Assembly (NCBI RefSeq): GCF_017115085.1
Contig: NZ_JABXKJ010000182.1
Coordinates: forward strand, 1 to 54,340
From: Nostoc sp. NMS7
Lineage (GTDB): Bacteria; Cyanobacteriota; Cyanobacteriia; Cyanobacteriales; Nostocaceae
Direction of reading: 5' to 3'
Length of the DNA: 54,340 bases
Shown piece by piece: positions 47,268 through 54,340 of the stretch (position 1 is its first letter; the number at the start of each line of letters is the position of its first letter). The translations under genes were made by a program, and so were the position numbers. The notes under the pieces are model-generated. The model saw only the letters and a program-made list of their open reading frames with translations, was not told the DNA's origin and ran no database searches.

Positions 47268-47456
47268 ATGAGAAGAGAAGAGTTTGATGTGGGTGAGTAT
47301 GTTGACCAAATGGGGTTGTTGTTGGATTTGGAGTTAAGAGATGAGTATCGTGATGGTGTGGTGGCAAATTTTGAGAGAATTAGGGCGATCACTAATCTTG
47401 TAAATGAGTTTCCCCTACCAGAGGATATTGAAGTTGCACCAGTTTTTCAACCATGA
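47268..47456 (+). CDS. atzG: AtzG-like small subunit (DUF4089)
   Basis: This 62-residue protein resembles AtzG, a small partner of the AtzE amidohydrolase that belongs to the GatC-like group. The sequence EYVDQMGLLLDLELRDEYRDGVVANFERI and the Pro-rich end (EFPLPEDIEVAPVFQP) are typical. GGAAGAGAG precedes ATG 47268. It overlaps the next start by four bases (ATGA), so the two are translationally coupled. Confidence 0.88.
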   Translation: MRREEFDVGEYVDQMGLLLDLELRDEYRDGVVANFERIRAITNLVNEFPLPEDIEVAPVFQP

Positions 47457-48841
47457 ATGATGCTGTATCAATAGCTGCTGCTGTGCGTGAAGGTAAAGTT
47501 AGCGCGGTGGAAGTTACTCAGGCTGCGATCGCCCGAATCGCCGCGTGGGATAATCAACTCAACTGTTTTACGGCTGTGACTGCTGAAACAGCTTTAACAG
47601 ATGCAGCCCGCATTGACACCGAAATTGCCCAAGGTAATAATCCGGGAACGCTGGCTGGTGTGCCTTTTGCGGTGAAAAATCTCTTCGATATCGCTGGTTT
47701 AACGACTCTGGCGGGATCAAAAATTAATGCAGAAAATCCAGCTGTTAAACAAGATGCAACAGCAGTGGCGAAGCTGAAACAAGCGGGTGCTGTGCTAGTT
47801 GGCGCTTTGAATATGGATGAGTACGCATACGGGTTTGTGACGGAAAACTCCCATTACGGTGCTACTCACAACCCCCATGATTTACAGCGAGTTGCTGGTG
47901 GTTCATCGGGTGGTTCGGCGGCGGCTGTTGCTGCTGGGTTAGTACCCCTGACGCTGGGTTCTGATACTAATGGTTCTATTCGCGTTCCGGCGGCGTTGTG
48001 TGGTGTTTTTGGTTTCAAGCCAACTTATGGACGCTTATCTCGTGCTGGGGTAGCTTTATTTTCTAGCAGTTTTGACCATATTGGATCTTTTGCGCGTTCA
48101 GTGCAGGATATCGCCACGGTGTTTGATGTCCTTCAAGGAGAAGACGATCGCGATCCAATTTGTACAAAGCGTCCGCCTGAATTGGTTTTATCACAACTTA
48201 AACAAGATATTTCTGATATTAGAATTGCGATCGCAGCTGATTATTTCACCAAAGGCGCAGAACTGGAAGCTTTAGCAGCAGTCCAAAAAGTAGCTGATGC
48301 AATAGAAGTCACTGAATACGTAACCATACCAGAAGCACACCGCGCCCGTGCAGCAGCTTTTGTGATTACAGCTAGCGAGGGTGCAAATCTGCATTTGGAT
48401 AAATTGCAAAGTCGTCCTCAAGATTTTGATCCAGCGACACGCGATCGCTTTTTGGCTGGGGCGTTAATTCCTAGTAGCTGGTATCTCCAAGCACAACGGT
48501 TTAGAAGATGGTACCGCGATCGCATTCGGGAAGTTTTTCAAAATGTGGATGTAATTCTTGCCCCAACAACACCAATTTCCGCGCCGCTAATTGGTCAACA
48601 AACGATGATTTTGGATGGCGAAGAAATTCTTGTCCGTCCTCATTTAGGACTATTTACTCAACCATTATCTTTTATCGGTTTACCTGTTTTATCAGTACCA
48701 ATTCAGCGCCCAAATGCCTTACCTTTAGGTGTGCAATTGATCGCAGCACCATATAATGAAGCGTTAATTTTACGGGTTGCGGCTGCGTTAGAGGCAAAAG
48801 GTGTAGTTTTAGCACCAGTGATTTTCAAGGCTATCAACTAA
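47453..48841 (+). CDS. atzE: AtzE family amidohydrolase
   Basis: This 462-residue amidase-signature enzyme is of the AtzE type, which in Pseudomonas hydrolyses 1-carboxybiuret during cyanuric acid breakdown. The Ser-cisSer-Lys triad is K75 (FAVKNLF), S151 (GGSSGGSAA) and S175 (DTNGSIRVPA). The family GatA-like fold runs through residues 70-450. In cyanobacteria AtzEG pairs occur without the rest of the atrazine pathway, and the real substrate may be a ureido or carboxylated-amide compound. No other catabolic genes are next to it, and no NtcA site is evident. Confidence 0.93.
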   Translation: MNDAVSIAAAVREGKVSAVEVTQAAIARIAAWDNQLNCFTAVTAETALTDAARIDTEIAQGNNPGTLAGVPFAVKNLFDIAGLTTLAGSKINAENPAVKQDATAVAKLKQAGAVLVGALNMDEYAYGFVTENSHYGATHNPHDLQRVAGGSSGGSAAAVAAGLVPLTLGSDTNGSIRVPAALCGVFGFKPTYGRLSRAGVALFSSSFDHIGSFARSVQDIATVFDVLQGEDDRDPICTKRPPELVLSQLKQDISDIRIAIAADYFTKGAELEALAAVQKVADAIEVTEYVTIPEAHRARAAAFVITASEGANLHLDKLQSRPQDFDPATRDRFLAGALIPSSWYLQAQRFRRWYRDRIREVFQNVDVILAPTTPISAPLIGQQTMILDGEEILVRPHLGLFTQPLSFIGLPVLSVPIQRPNALPLGVQLIAAPYNEALILRVAAALEAKGVVLAPVIFKAIN

Positions 48842-48966
48842 AACTAATCCTTTGAAAATCGCTATTTTACTTGAGAGCGATCGCACGAGCATATATCCAC
48901 TACTTTGCTGTATCGGCTGACAAATTTTAACATAATACATTAAGAACCCTCAACTTTTTAGAAGTA

Positions 48967-49113
48967 AACTTGAAGTTGTGGTTCATACAACTTAAGCTGT
49001 GGTTACAAACGCTGATGTTGTTATAAGTAAACTTGAAGTTGTGGTTAATATAACTTAAGCTGTGGTTATAGATAGTGAAGCTGTGGTTAATACAACTTAA
49101 GCTGTGGTTATAA
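48967..49113. repeat. 21-bp tandem repeat (minisatellite), unrelated unit
   Basis: Seven 21-bp units run from 48967 to 49113: 48967, 48988, 49009, 49030, 49051, 49072 and 49093 are unit starts. Most contain (G/T)AAGYTGTGGTT at the same place; unit 3 is degenerate. Two types alternate: AACTTGAAGTTGTGG-type and AACTTAAGCTGTGG-type. The period is again seven codons, but the sequence differs from that at 21261. A degenerate unit follows at 49114-49134, entering the 3' end of the Uma2 gene. The rest of 48842-49125 is AT-rich. Confidence 0.9.
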
Positions 49114-49125
49114 ATACTCAAGCAT

Positions 49126-49821
49126 CTATAGAGAATCAGGATCTACACCGAGCGATCGCAACCTTTCTGCTAATAATTGGGCGCGTTGTTGGGCTTGCTG
49201 GGCTTCTTGTTGGGCAAGTTTTGCCTGTTCTTCTGGTGTTAAAAGCCTTTCCCCTTGCTGATTATACCAATATAACCACTCGCGCGGAATGCCTAAATAA
49301 GTTCCCCGTTCCATACCAATTCCTAAACCAATCTCTGGTAGCCAAACGGGATTTTCATCTTGTAATTGATAGAGATTATTAACCAATTTGTAAACTTCTA
49401 ATCGGGCTTTGCGGCGACGAGTCGGGTTATAGACGACATAATATAAAATCCCTAGTTTTGCATACTCTTGCTTCTTAGTTGAGTATTCACCGCGATATTT
49501 TCTAGATACCACTTCCAGCGTTAATATTGGGACTTTCCTCTCTTCCCAAAGCACATAACTGGGGCGGAGGTTTTCATCATAAAATCGCTCAACGCCCAGA
49601 CTCAAAAACCCATCTGGTACTATCGGCGGTAAATCTGGGTGATAATAAATACCCATATCAACGCCAAAAAACCAATCCATCCGATCTGCCCAAGCCATAG
49701 CCAATATAGCCTTGAGTAAACCGGGAATCAAATCTTGTAATTCATTATCCAGAGGAGTATCGTCAGAGTCTGGCAGTTCCTCAGAAGAGGGCAAGCAAGC
49801 TAATGGATCGTACTCTAACAT
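49126..49821 (-). CDS. Uma2 family protein with a Gln/Ala-rich coiled-coil tail
   Basis: This 231-residue Uma2/DUF820 protein has a restriction-endonuclease-like fold. Motifs: YYHPDLPPIVPDGFLSLGVERF, then SYVLWEERKVPILTLEVVSRKYRGEYSTKKQEYAKLGILYYVVYNP (the E-V box). The C-terminal 50 residues are a helical coil (PEEQAKLAQQEAQQAQQRAQLLAERLRSLG), common in a sub-branch of cyanobacterial Uma2 proteins. The 3' end meets the 21-bp minisatellite. Function unknown; the family is sometimes thought to act on DNA. Confidence 0.9.
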   Translation of the reverse strand: MLEYDPLACLPSSEELPDSDDTPLDNELQDLIPGLLKAILAMAWADRMDWFFGVDMGIYYHPDLPPIVPDGFLSLGVERFYDENLRPSYVLWEERKVPILTLEVVSRKYRGEYSTKKQEYAKLGILYYVVYNPTRRRKARLEVYKLVNNLYQLQDENPVWLPEIGLGIGMERGTYLGIPREWLYWYNQQGERLLTPEEQAKLAQQEAQQAQQRAQLLAERLRSLGVDPDSL

Positions 49822-49921
49822 GATGAATTTACCGATTCTCTGAATAATTCGATCATAATGCGATCTTCAACTTTTTCTGACCTCTCCCCTTTTAGACTAC
49901 CGTGTACACATAAGGCCAAAG

Positions 49922-50149
49922 AAACCTCACCCTGGTTCTGCTACGCAAAACCTGTCCCTCTCCTTGGTAAGGAGAAGGATGTTCGTTAGGACAGGGTGCA
50001 ATACGGTTCGGATAAGGTTTTTTGATGACACGCCGCTAATCACAAAGACGCGATAAATCGCCGTCTTTACAATAATCAGTCCTTTGTCTTGACGGCGATT
50101 TATCGCGTCTCTTGCCTTAACCGAACCGTATTGGGACAGGGTGAGGTTT
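49922..50149. repeat. Inverted-repeat element interrupted by another element (nested)
   Basis: This is the same repeat as 46807-46890: AAACCTCACCCTG at 49922-49934 and CAGGGTGAGGTTT at 50137-50149. It is split by a 135-bp insertion at 49999-50133. Removing that insertion and one copy of its 10-bp duplication leaves 83 bases, against 84 in the intact copy. Confidence 0.9.
49999..50133. mobile_element. 135-bp MITE with 19-bp inverted termini and a 10-bp target duplication
   Basis: CAATACGGTTCGGATAAGG (49999-50017) and CCTTAACCGAACCGTATTG (50115-50133) are inverted termini with one mismatch. GGACAGGGTG occurs at 49989-49998 and again at 50134-50143, a 10-bp target-site duplication inside the older repeat. 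The interior contains a long hairpin (arms with AGACGCGATAAATCGCCGTC). There is no gene. The remaining gap to 50353 contains unique DNA with TTGACA at 50273-50278 that could belong to the nrdJ promoter. Confidence 0.92.
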
Positions 50150-50353
50150 TTGGGTAATTCTTGGTGCTAATTAAGACTTAATATTGAGATTCTATCCAAG
50201 GGTGACGGACATTATACATCATAAATTTTTGTTGCAAATAGTACGGTCTATCCCTAGCGTAAAGTGGACAATTTGACAATCTTTAATACTAAAACTACTT
50301 GGCGTATAGTCATAATCTGTCCGCACGCAACAAGAACGCAAGACACCTAATAT

Positions 50354-52801
50354 ATGGTTCGAGAACTCGAAAGAAAACGCCAGAGTGCAAAGTTTCCCGA
50401 AACTGCACCGGCTGCTAATCCCGTATTTTTTAGAACCTATAGCCGCCGTACAAAGGCGGGACTAAGGGAAACATGGGATGAGGTGTGCGATCGCACTCTA
50501 CTCGGCTTAATCAAGCTGGGGAAGCTAACTCAACAAGAAGCTGCCATACTCGATCGGATGCAGCGCAACTTGAAAGCTATGCCAAGTGGACGCTGGCTAT
50601 GGGTTGGTGGTACAGACTGGATAAGCAAACCAAAGAACTTTTCCGGCGCTTATAATTGCACCTCTACCAATTTAGAAGACTGGAGTGCCTTCGGATTAAT
50701 GATGGATTTGGCAATGATGGGCTGTGGTACTGGAGCCGTCCTAGAACCACAATTTATTAACAAGTTGCCCCCCATCCGTAATCATTTGAATGTCACTGTA
50801 CAAGGTGAAATTGGTAGCGCTCCTCAACAAGATCGGCGTGAATATACTGAAACTCATATAGAAGGCAACAGCGTCACTATTCACGTTGGAGATAGCCGTG
50901 AAGGTTGGGTTGAATCATATCAAGCCCTGTTGGAACTCTCCACTAATGAACACTTTTCAACAGCAGTTGAAGTATTAGTTGATATCAGCGATGTACGCAA
51001 AGCAGGAGAAACTCTTAACGGCTTTGGAGGAGTTGCTAATCCGGTTAAATTACCCGGACTTTATCAGCGTTGTGCATCTATTCTCAATAAAGCTGTAGGA
51101 CGACAATTAAATTCAATTGAATGCTGTTTGTTAATCGATCAAGCTGCTGTCACAATTGTTGCTGGTAATATTCGCCGCTGTCTACCTGAAGATGCCTTAG
51201 TTCATACTTCTAAAGGTCTTATTCCCATTTGCGATGTCCAAGTGGGTGACTTAGTACAAACTCCTTTAGGATTTCGGCGAGTTGTTGATAAATTTGACCA
51301 AGGATTTCAGGATGTCTATGAAATTGAAACTAATGCGACTTACCCTAGAGCAACTTTAAACCACAGACAAGCAGTTCTTGCAAATGCTCAGGGGGAAATT
51401 ACCTGGAAGTCCATTGCAAGTCTAGTTGAGGGCGATCGCCTACTGCACAACACACAAGTTCTACCTGGTACAGTTACCCATCTACCTGCTGATTTTACTG
51501 AATCTCGACCCTCAAACAGTCGTACAGCTAAGTCGTTTGTAATTCCCGAATTGACAGCTGAGATTGCTTGGCTAATTGGGTTAACCCACGGTGACGGCTA
51601 TATTGCTCTCGGTCGCAATAAGTATGATAAGCCCTATAGTCGTGTTGAATGGGCAATGAATAGTTTAGATACGGAACTCACAGCTAGAGTTAAAGCCAAA
51701 ATAGATGCTGCTTTAGCTTTATTTGGATTGACTGCTACTCATGGCATCATCAAGGGTGAAAACACTGCCAAATCAATCTGCTCATCTATTCGACTAGCTG
51801 AGTACTTCTACCGCTATATCAAGCAGCCTAATATTTCCCTAGCAATTCCTAGTTTTATTTTGCAGGGTTCAGTAGATATCAGGGCGGCTTATCTAGCTGG
51901 ATTAATGGACAGTGATGGTGCTGTGAATAACCGACCTCCTCACTTAGTTACCTCAGTCTATCGGTCATTTATTAGACAAGTTAGTGCAGTTTTATCCAGT
52001 TTGGCGATCGCTGGCAGAATTAGCATTACCCATCCACAACAGGAAACATGGCAAGTTAAGTACAGCCTCACAATACCAGCCCTCAAAGAGCGTTACAACG
52101 CACTTATTGCACCACATTCAGTTAAAGGGTGTGTGAAAAAAGGATTGAAAATGTATGGTTTCACCCTCCCCGGTGCAATCATGCGGGAGGCTTATACCTA
52201 TAGCGAAATGCGAGATATGGGATTCCAAGGTTCTCGCACTGTTGATGCCAATTATGAACGCTATATCGTTGAAGCTGATATCTCGCTAGATATTCCAGTT
52301 AGTGTTAAAGGATTGGGCAGTTATGATCATGTCCACACTTACGATATTGAAGTCGAAGAAGCTCATTGTTTCTATTGTGATGGCTATCTGACACATAATA
52401 GCGCTGGCATGAGGCAAGGTTCTAGCGAAGATAGTTTGTTCGCCGATGCCAAAGATAACTTATGGCAGCAGGATGAAAATGGCAACTGGCGAATCGATCC
52501 AGAGCGTGATGCACTTAGGATGGCAAATCATACGAGAGTTTTTCACCGCAAGCCAACATTAGAAGAATGTATTGATGCTGTCCGCAAACAATATTATAGT
52601 GGCGAGGGAGCGATTCAATGGGCTGGTGAAGCTGTGGCGCGATCGAACATTGATTTGCTACCAACACAAGCTTTGAAAGTTGAGTTTTTACAAGCTTATG
52701 AACAAGGAACAGCAAAACAGTGGTTACAGGAACGCTATTCAAATCTTGATGCTAATGAGCTAGAACATCGTTTAGCTCGCTATGGGCTAAATCCGTGTGG
52801 T
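50354..52801 (+). CDS. nrdJ: B12-dependent ribonucleotide reductase (class II RTPR), exon 1 with in-frame intein
   Basis: Class II ribonucleoside-triphosphate reductase makes deoxynucleotides with adenosylcobalamin as the radical source. Exon 1 covers the N-terminal part of the enzyme and an intein (codons 276-682). Landmarks are the redox Cys in AYNCTSTNLEDW, the effector/substrate region GTGAVLEPQF, the host segment IVAGNIRR before the intein and SAGMRQGSSED after it. It ends at the active-site NPCG, where the thiyl-radical Cys is. The last codon GGT ends with T, the 5' exon U required by group I introns. Without splicing the frame ends two codons later (AAG TGA). Together with exon 2 and without the intein the product has 766 residues, close to the 739 of the Lactobacillus enzyme. 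Confidence 0.93.
51179..52399 (+). other. Intein with LAGLIDADG homing endonuclease in NrdJ
   Basis: This 407-residue protein-splicing element starts with Cys (CLPEDALVHTSKG, block A) and ends with LTHN, followed by Ser as the +1 extein residue. Block B is TLNHRQAVLANAQGEITW, and block F is HTYDIEVEEAHCFYCDGY. Endonuclease motifs are LIGLTHGDGY and LAGLMDSDGA, both with their Asp, so it may be active. The extein junction RR|SAG lies in a conserved part of the reductase. The catalytic blocks needed for splicing look intact. Confidence 0.93.
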
Positions 52802-53089
52802 AAGTGATTTTGCCTCACGTTAAAAACCTCGCAAAAACGGGGAAAGCTGAGATGCTAATCCCGTGGTAATCAAAGGAATTAAAAAGTCTTTGACACCGTA
52901 CAGCGTAGAGAGTGGAACTAGATGACATCAGAAATTTGTGTCTAGAATATAATCTCTCCAAGAGTGCGGGGGTAGATGTGAAAAAAACTTTTATTATCTG
53001 AAGTCACATCTGCAAAAGGTACGCGGAGCTACTGCGAATAATCAAGCAGTAGAACTAGGGGATAAAAAGCTTCTAGGGTAACAAATATG
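52802..53089 (+). ncRNA. Group I self-splicing intron in nrdJ
   Basis: Joining 52801 to 53090 restores NPCG|EIIGSN without a shift. The 5' exon ends in U and the 288-nt intron ends in G. The P1 helix pairs exon CGTGTGGT (52794-52801) with the guide GCCTCACG (52812-52819), including the U.G wobble at the splice site and one mismatch. P10 pairs GATTTT (52806-52811) with 3' exon GAAATC (53090-53095). Core helices can be drawn: P5-like ACGGG/CCCGT, P6 TCAAAG/CTTTGA, P7 GAGAG/CTCTC (52908-52912/52954-52958), P8 CTAGA/TCTAG (52918-52922/52941-52945), P9 AGATGTGA/TCACATCT (52974-52981/53004-53011) and P9.1 CTACTGC/GCAGTAG. No ORF inside. Helix names are my assignment; the subgroup is not settled. 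Confidence 0.9.
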
Positions 53090-54163
53090 GAAATCATCGG
53101 GAGTAACTTCCACTGCAATTTGTCTGAGGTTCACCTCAATCAAATTGACCCACATAACTACAAAGAACAGGAAGAGGCTTTCACTGCTGGGGCGCTATCT
53201 GTAGCAGCACTTTTAAATCACAAATTCTTAGAACCACGCTATCAATATAGCCGTGAATTAGACCCGATTGTCGGAGTTTCTTTTACAGGTTTATTTGATT
53301 TCTTCGTTCATGCTTTTGGTGTTGATTGGCTGCGCTGGTGGGAAAAAGGAAGACCTGCGACTGCACAAGGATTAGCTTTCAAACGTGAGGAAGAAAAATA
53401 TCTAAGTTCCTGGAGAGATATTGTACATCGGGTGGTTTGGGATTATTGCGATCGCCACAATCTCAAACGTCCAAATCGCTGTACCACAGTCCAACCCAGT
53501 GGCACCAAGGCTTTATTAACTAATGCTAGTTCAGGATGGCATCCCCCGAAAGCCCAAAGATTTATTCGCCGCATCACCTTCGGCAAAAATGACCCAGTAG
53601 CCTTAGCTTGTATTGACTATGGTTACAATGTCATTCCCTCTCAATCAGACAAAGATGAACAGGGGAATTTGCTTAACGACCCCTTTGATTCACGGGTGAG
53701 TGAGTGGTTAGTAGAAATCCCTGTTTCTGTAACTTGGGCTGATTTACCAGGTGCCGATGAAATCGATGTTTCTAAGTTTCCAGTTTTAGCCCAATTTGAT
53801 TTTGTCCTCCAGGTTCAACGTTGGTATGTGACTCACAACACATCAGCTACTTTAGAACTTCGCTCTGATGAAATCGAACCTTTGGCAGAGCGTATCTATG
53901 AAACTATCCAAAATGATCAAGGATATATTTCAGCCGCTCTTTTAGCCCGTTTTGATGACTTGCAATCATTCCCACGTTTACCATTTGAACCAATAGATAA
54001 ATCAACCTACGATCGCTTGACTCAAGAAGTGAAAACACGGCGCAAAACAGATGATTTCTGTGCAGTCTTAAGCCGCTACGATTCCGGCGAAATGTCAGAG
54101 GCTGGCCCTAGTGGTTGTGACTCTGATAAATGTATGTTTCCCGATCAGCAACCAAGCTCATAA
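53090..54163 (+). CDS. nrdJ: B12-dependent ribonucleotide reductase (class II RTPR), exon 2
   Basis: The 357 codons after the intron begin with the Glu of the NPCGE active-site motif (EIIGSNFHCNLSEVHL). They continue through the C-terminal barrel (NRCTTVQPSGTKALL, a substrate-phosphate loop) and end with the redox Cys pair in GCDSDKCMF, which reduces the active site in the Lactobacillus enzyme. A stand-alone start at ATG 53087 is the intron's last codon and has no ribosome-binding site, so separate translation is unlikely. The gene is followed by two terminator hairpins. Confidence 0.92.
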   Translation, partial: EIIGSNFHCNLSEVHLNQIDPHNYKEQEEAFTAGALSVAALLNHKFLEPRYQYSRELDPIVGVSFTGLFDFFVHAFGVDWLRWWEKGRPATAQGLAFKREEEKYLSSWRDIVHRVVWDYCDRHNLKRPNRCTTVQPSGTKALLTNASSGWHPPKAQRFIRRITFGKNDPVALACIDYGYNVIPSQSDKDEQGNLLNDPFDSRVSEWLVEIPVSVTWADLPGADEIDVSKFPVLAQFDFVLQVQRWYVTHNTSATLELRSDEIEPLAERIYETIQNDQGYISAALLARFDDLQSFPRLPFEPIDKSTYDRLTQEVKTRRKTDDFCAVLSRYDSGEMSEAGPSGCDSDKCMFPDQQPSS

Positions 54164-54170
54164 GGTGAAA

Positions 54171-54234
54171 TGACTATCAACTTCGGATAGTCACTATTAA
54201 AAAGCAGTGGTTTTATATAAAACCACTGCTTTTT
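54171..54234 (+). terminator. Double hairpin terminator after nrdJ
   Basis: A first hairpin pairs TGACTATC (54171-54178) with GATAGTCA (54186-54193). The second, 54199-54234, is a perfect 36-bp palindrome (AAAAAGCAGTGGTTTTAT plus its complement) ending in a T run, the form of a strong intrinsic terminator. Confidence 0.9.
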
Positions 54235-54243
54235 ATATAAATA

Positions 54244-54285
54244 GGACTTACGCAAAACTACATACTGTAGGGGCAATTCATCTAG
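54244..54285. repeat. GGACTTACGCAAAA half-palindrome repeat copy at the window end
   Basis: GGACTTACGCAAAACTACAT and then CTGTAGGGGCAATTCATC match the left half of the element at 36201-36252 and 40212-40250. The right half of the palindrome is missing. It lies beyond the nrdJ terminator; nothing else is visible to the end of the window. Confidence 0.7.
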
Positions 54286-54340
54286 ACTTTCAAGAAACAC
54301 TTGACGTAAAGCTTATGTAGAAAGGGTTTGATAAAATTAA

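Noticed and set aside
48927..49121. Minus-strand ORF encoding heptad peptides across the minisatellite
   Set aside because: The peptide simply mirrors the 21-bp tandem repeat and has no start signal.
53087..54163. Independent gene starting with ATG 53087
   Set aside because: The ATG is the last codon of the intron, there is no ribosome-binding site, and the reading begins in the middle of the catalytic NPCGE motif.
1..54340. tRNA, rRNA, CRISPR arrays and full transposase genes
   Set aside because: No TPsiC-like GGTTCGA in a tRNA context, no spaced identical repeats of CRISPR type, and no transposase-like ORF were seen by reading; a covariance search could still find a small RNA.

Overview
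The window looks like a chromosome segment of a filamentous, heterocyst-type cyanobacterium of the Nostoc lineage. The evidence is the very frequent HIP1 octamer (GCGATCGC) inside genes, the conserved order ffh - rpsP - khpA - phoH, cyanobacterial protein types (Uma2 and DUF29 proteins, a DUF6816 protein, a pheophorbide-oxygenase-like Rieske protein, large GAF/PAS hybrid kinases), and intergenic spaces packed with small inverted-repeat elements and heptameric tandem repeats. This assignment is inference; I could not run a search.

Layout. 1-4.8 kb: secreted alkaline phosphatase with a small secreted neighbour sharing its signal peptide, a CDF metal exporter, and a DsbA/HCCA-isomerase-like gene broken by one in-frame TGA. 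5-9.9 kb: ffh, rpsP, khpA, phoH, a HutX-like protein and an unknown protein. 10-21.2 kb: DUF6816 protein, ABC exporter, small WxPGxW-type protein, membrane-anchored hypothetical, M3 oligopeptidase, Uma2 protein, aspS, DUF29 protein. 21.2-23.9 kb: a 21-bp minisatellite, a pentapeptide/membrane protein with a frameshifted tail, an inverted-repeat element, cobU. 24.1-29.8 kb: hypothetical protein, two glycosyltransferases plus a WcaF-like acetyltransferase (surface polysaccharide), then an NTF2-like protein and an MDR oxidoreductase. 30.3-33.4 kb: Rieske oxygenase, a cluster of nested elements, cbiET. 33.4-36.2 kb: a decayed WD40 gene and a truncated trypsin-like protease, head to head across a 94-bp inverted-repeat element. 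36.2-40.7 kb: ispH, SGNH hydrolase, an ammonium transporter with an NtcA-type palindrome upstream, UPF0060 protein. 40.8-45.5 kb: a 1583-residue hybrid histidine kinase. 45.9-48.9 kb: lipoprotein, small membrane protein, atzG-atzE amidohydrolase pair. 48.9-54.3 kb: a second, unrelated 21-bp minisatellite, Uma2 protein, and the B12-dependent ribonucleotide reductase gene.

The most notable object is that reductase gene (nrdJ, 50354-54163). It carries an in-frame 407-residue intein with LAGLIDADG endonuclease motifs and, separately, a 288-nt sequence with the hallmarks of a self-splicing group I intron. Exon U and terminal intron G, the P1 guide helix with a U.G wobble, P10 pairing, and P6, P8, P9 and P9.1 hairpins can all be drawn from the sequence. 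The intron interrupts the catalytic NPCGE motif, so active enzyme would need RNA splicing and then protein splicing. The adenosylcobalamin cofactor links it to cobU and cbiET in the same window.

The second theme is intergenic elements. There are at least nine short inverted-repeat elements, two with 10-bp target duplications; one is inserted into a repeat whose empty copy is 3.1 kb away. There is also a palindrome family with symmetric compensatory changes, and a 116-bp pair repeated in opposite orientation. I saw no tRNA, rRNA or CRISPR array and no complete transposase gene.
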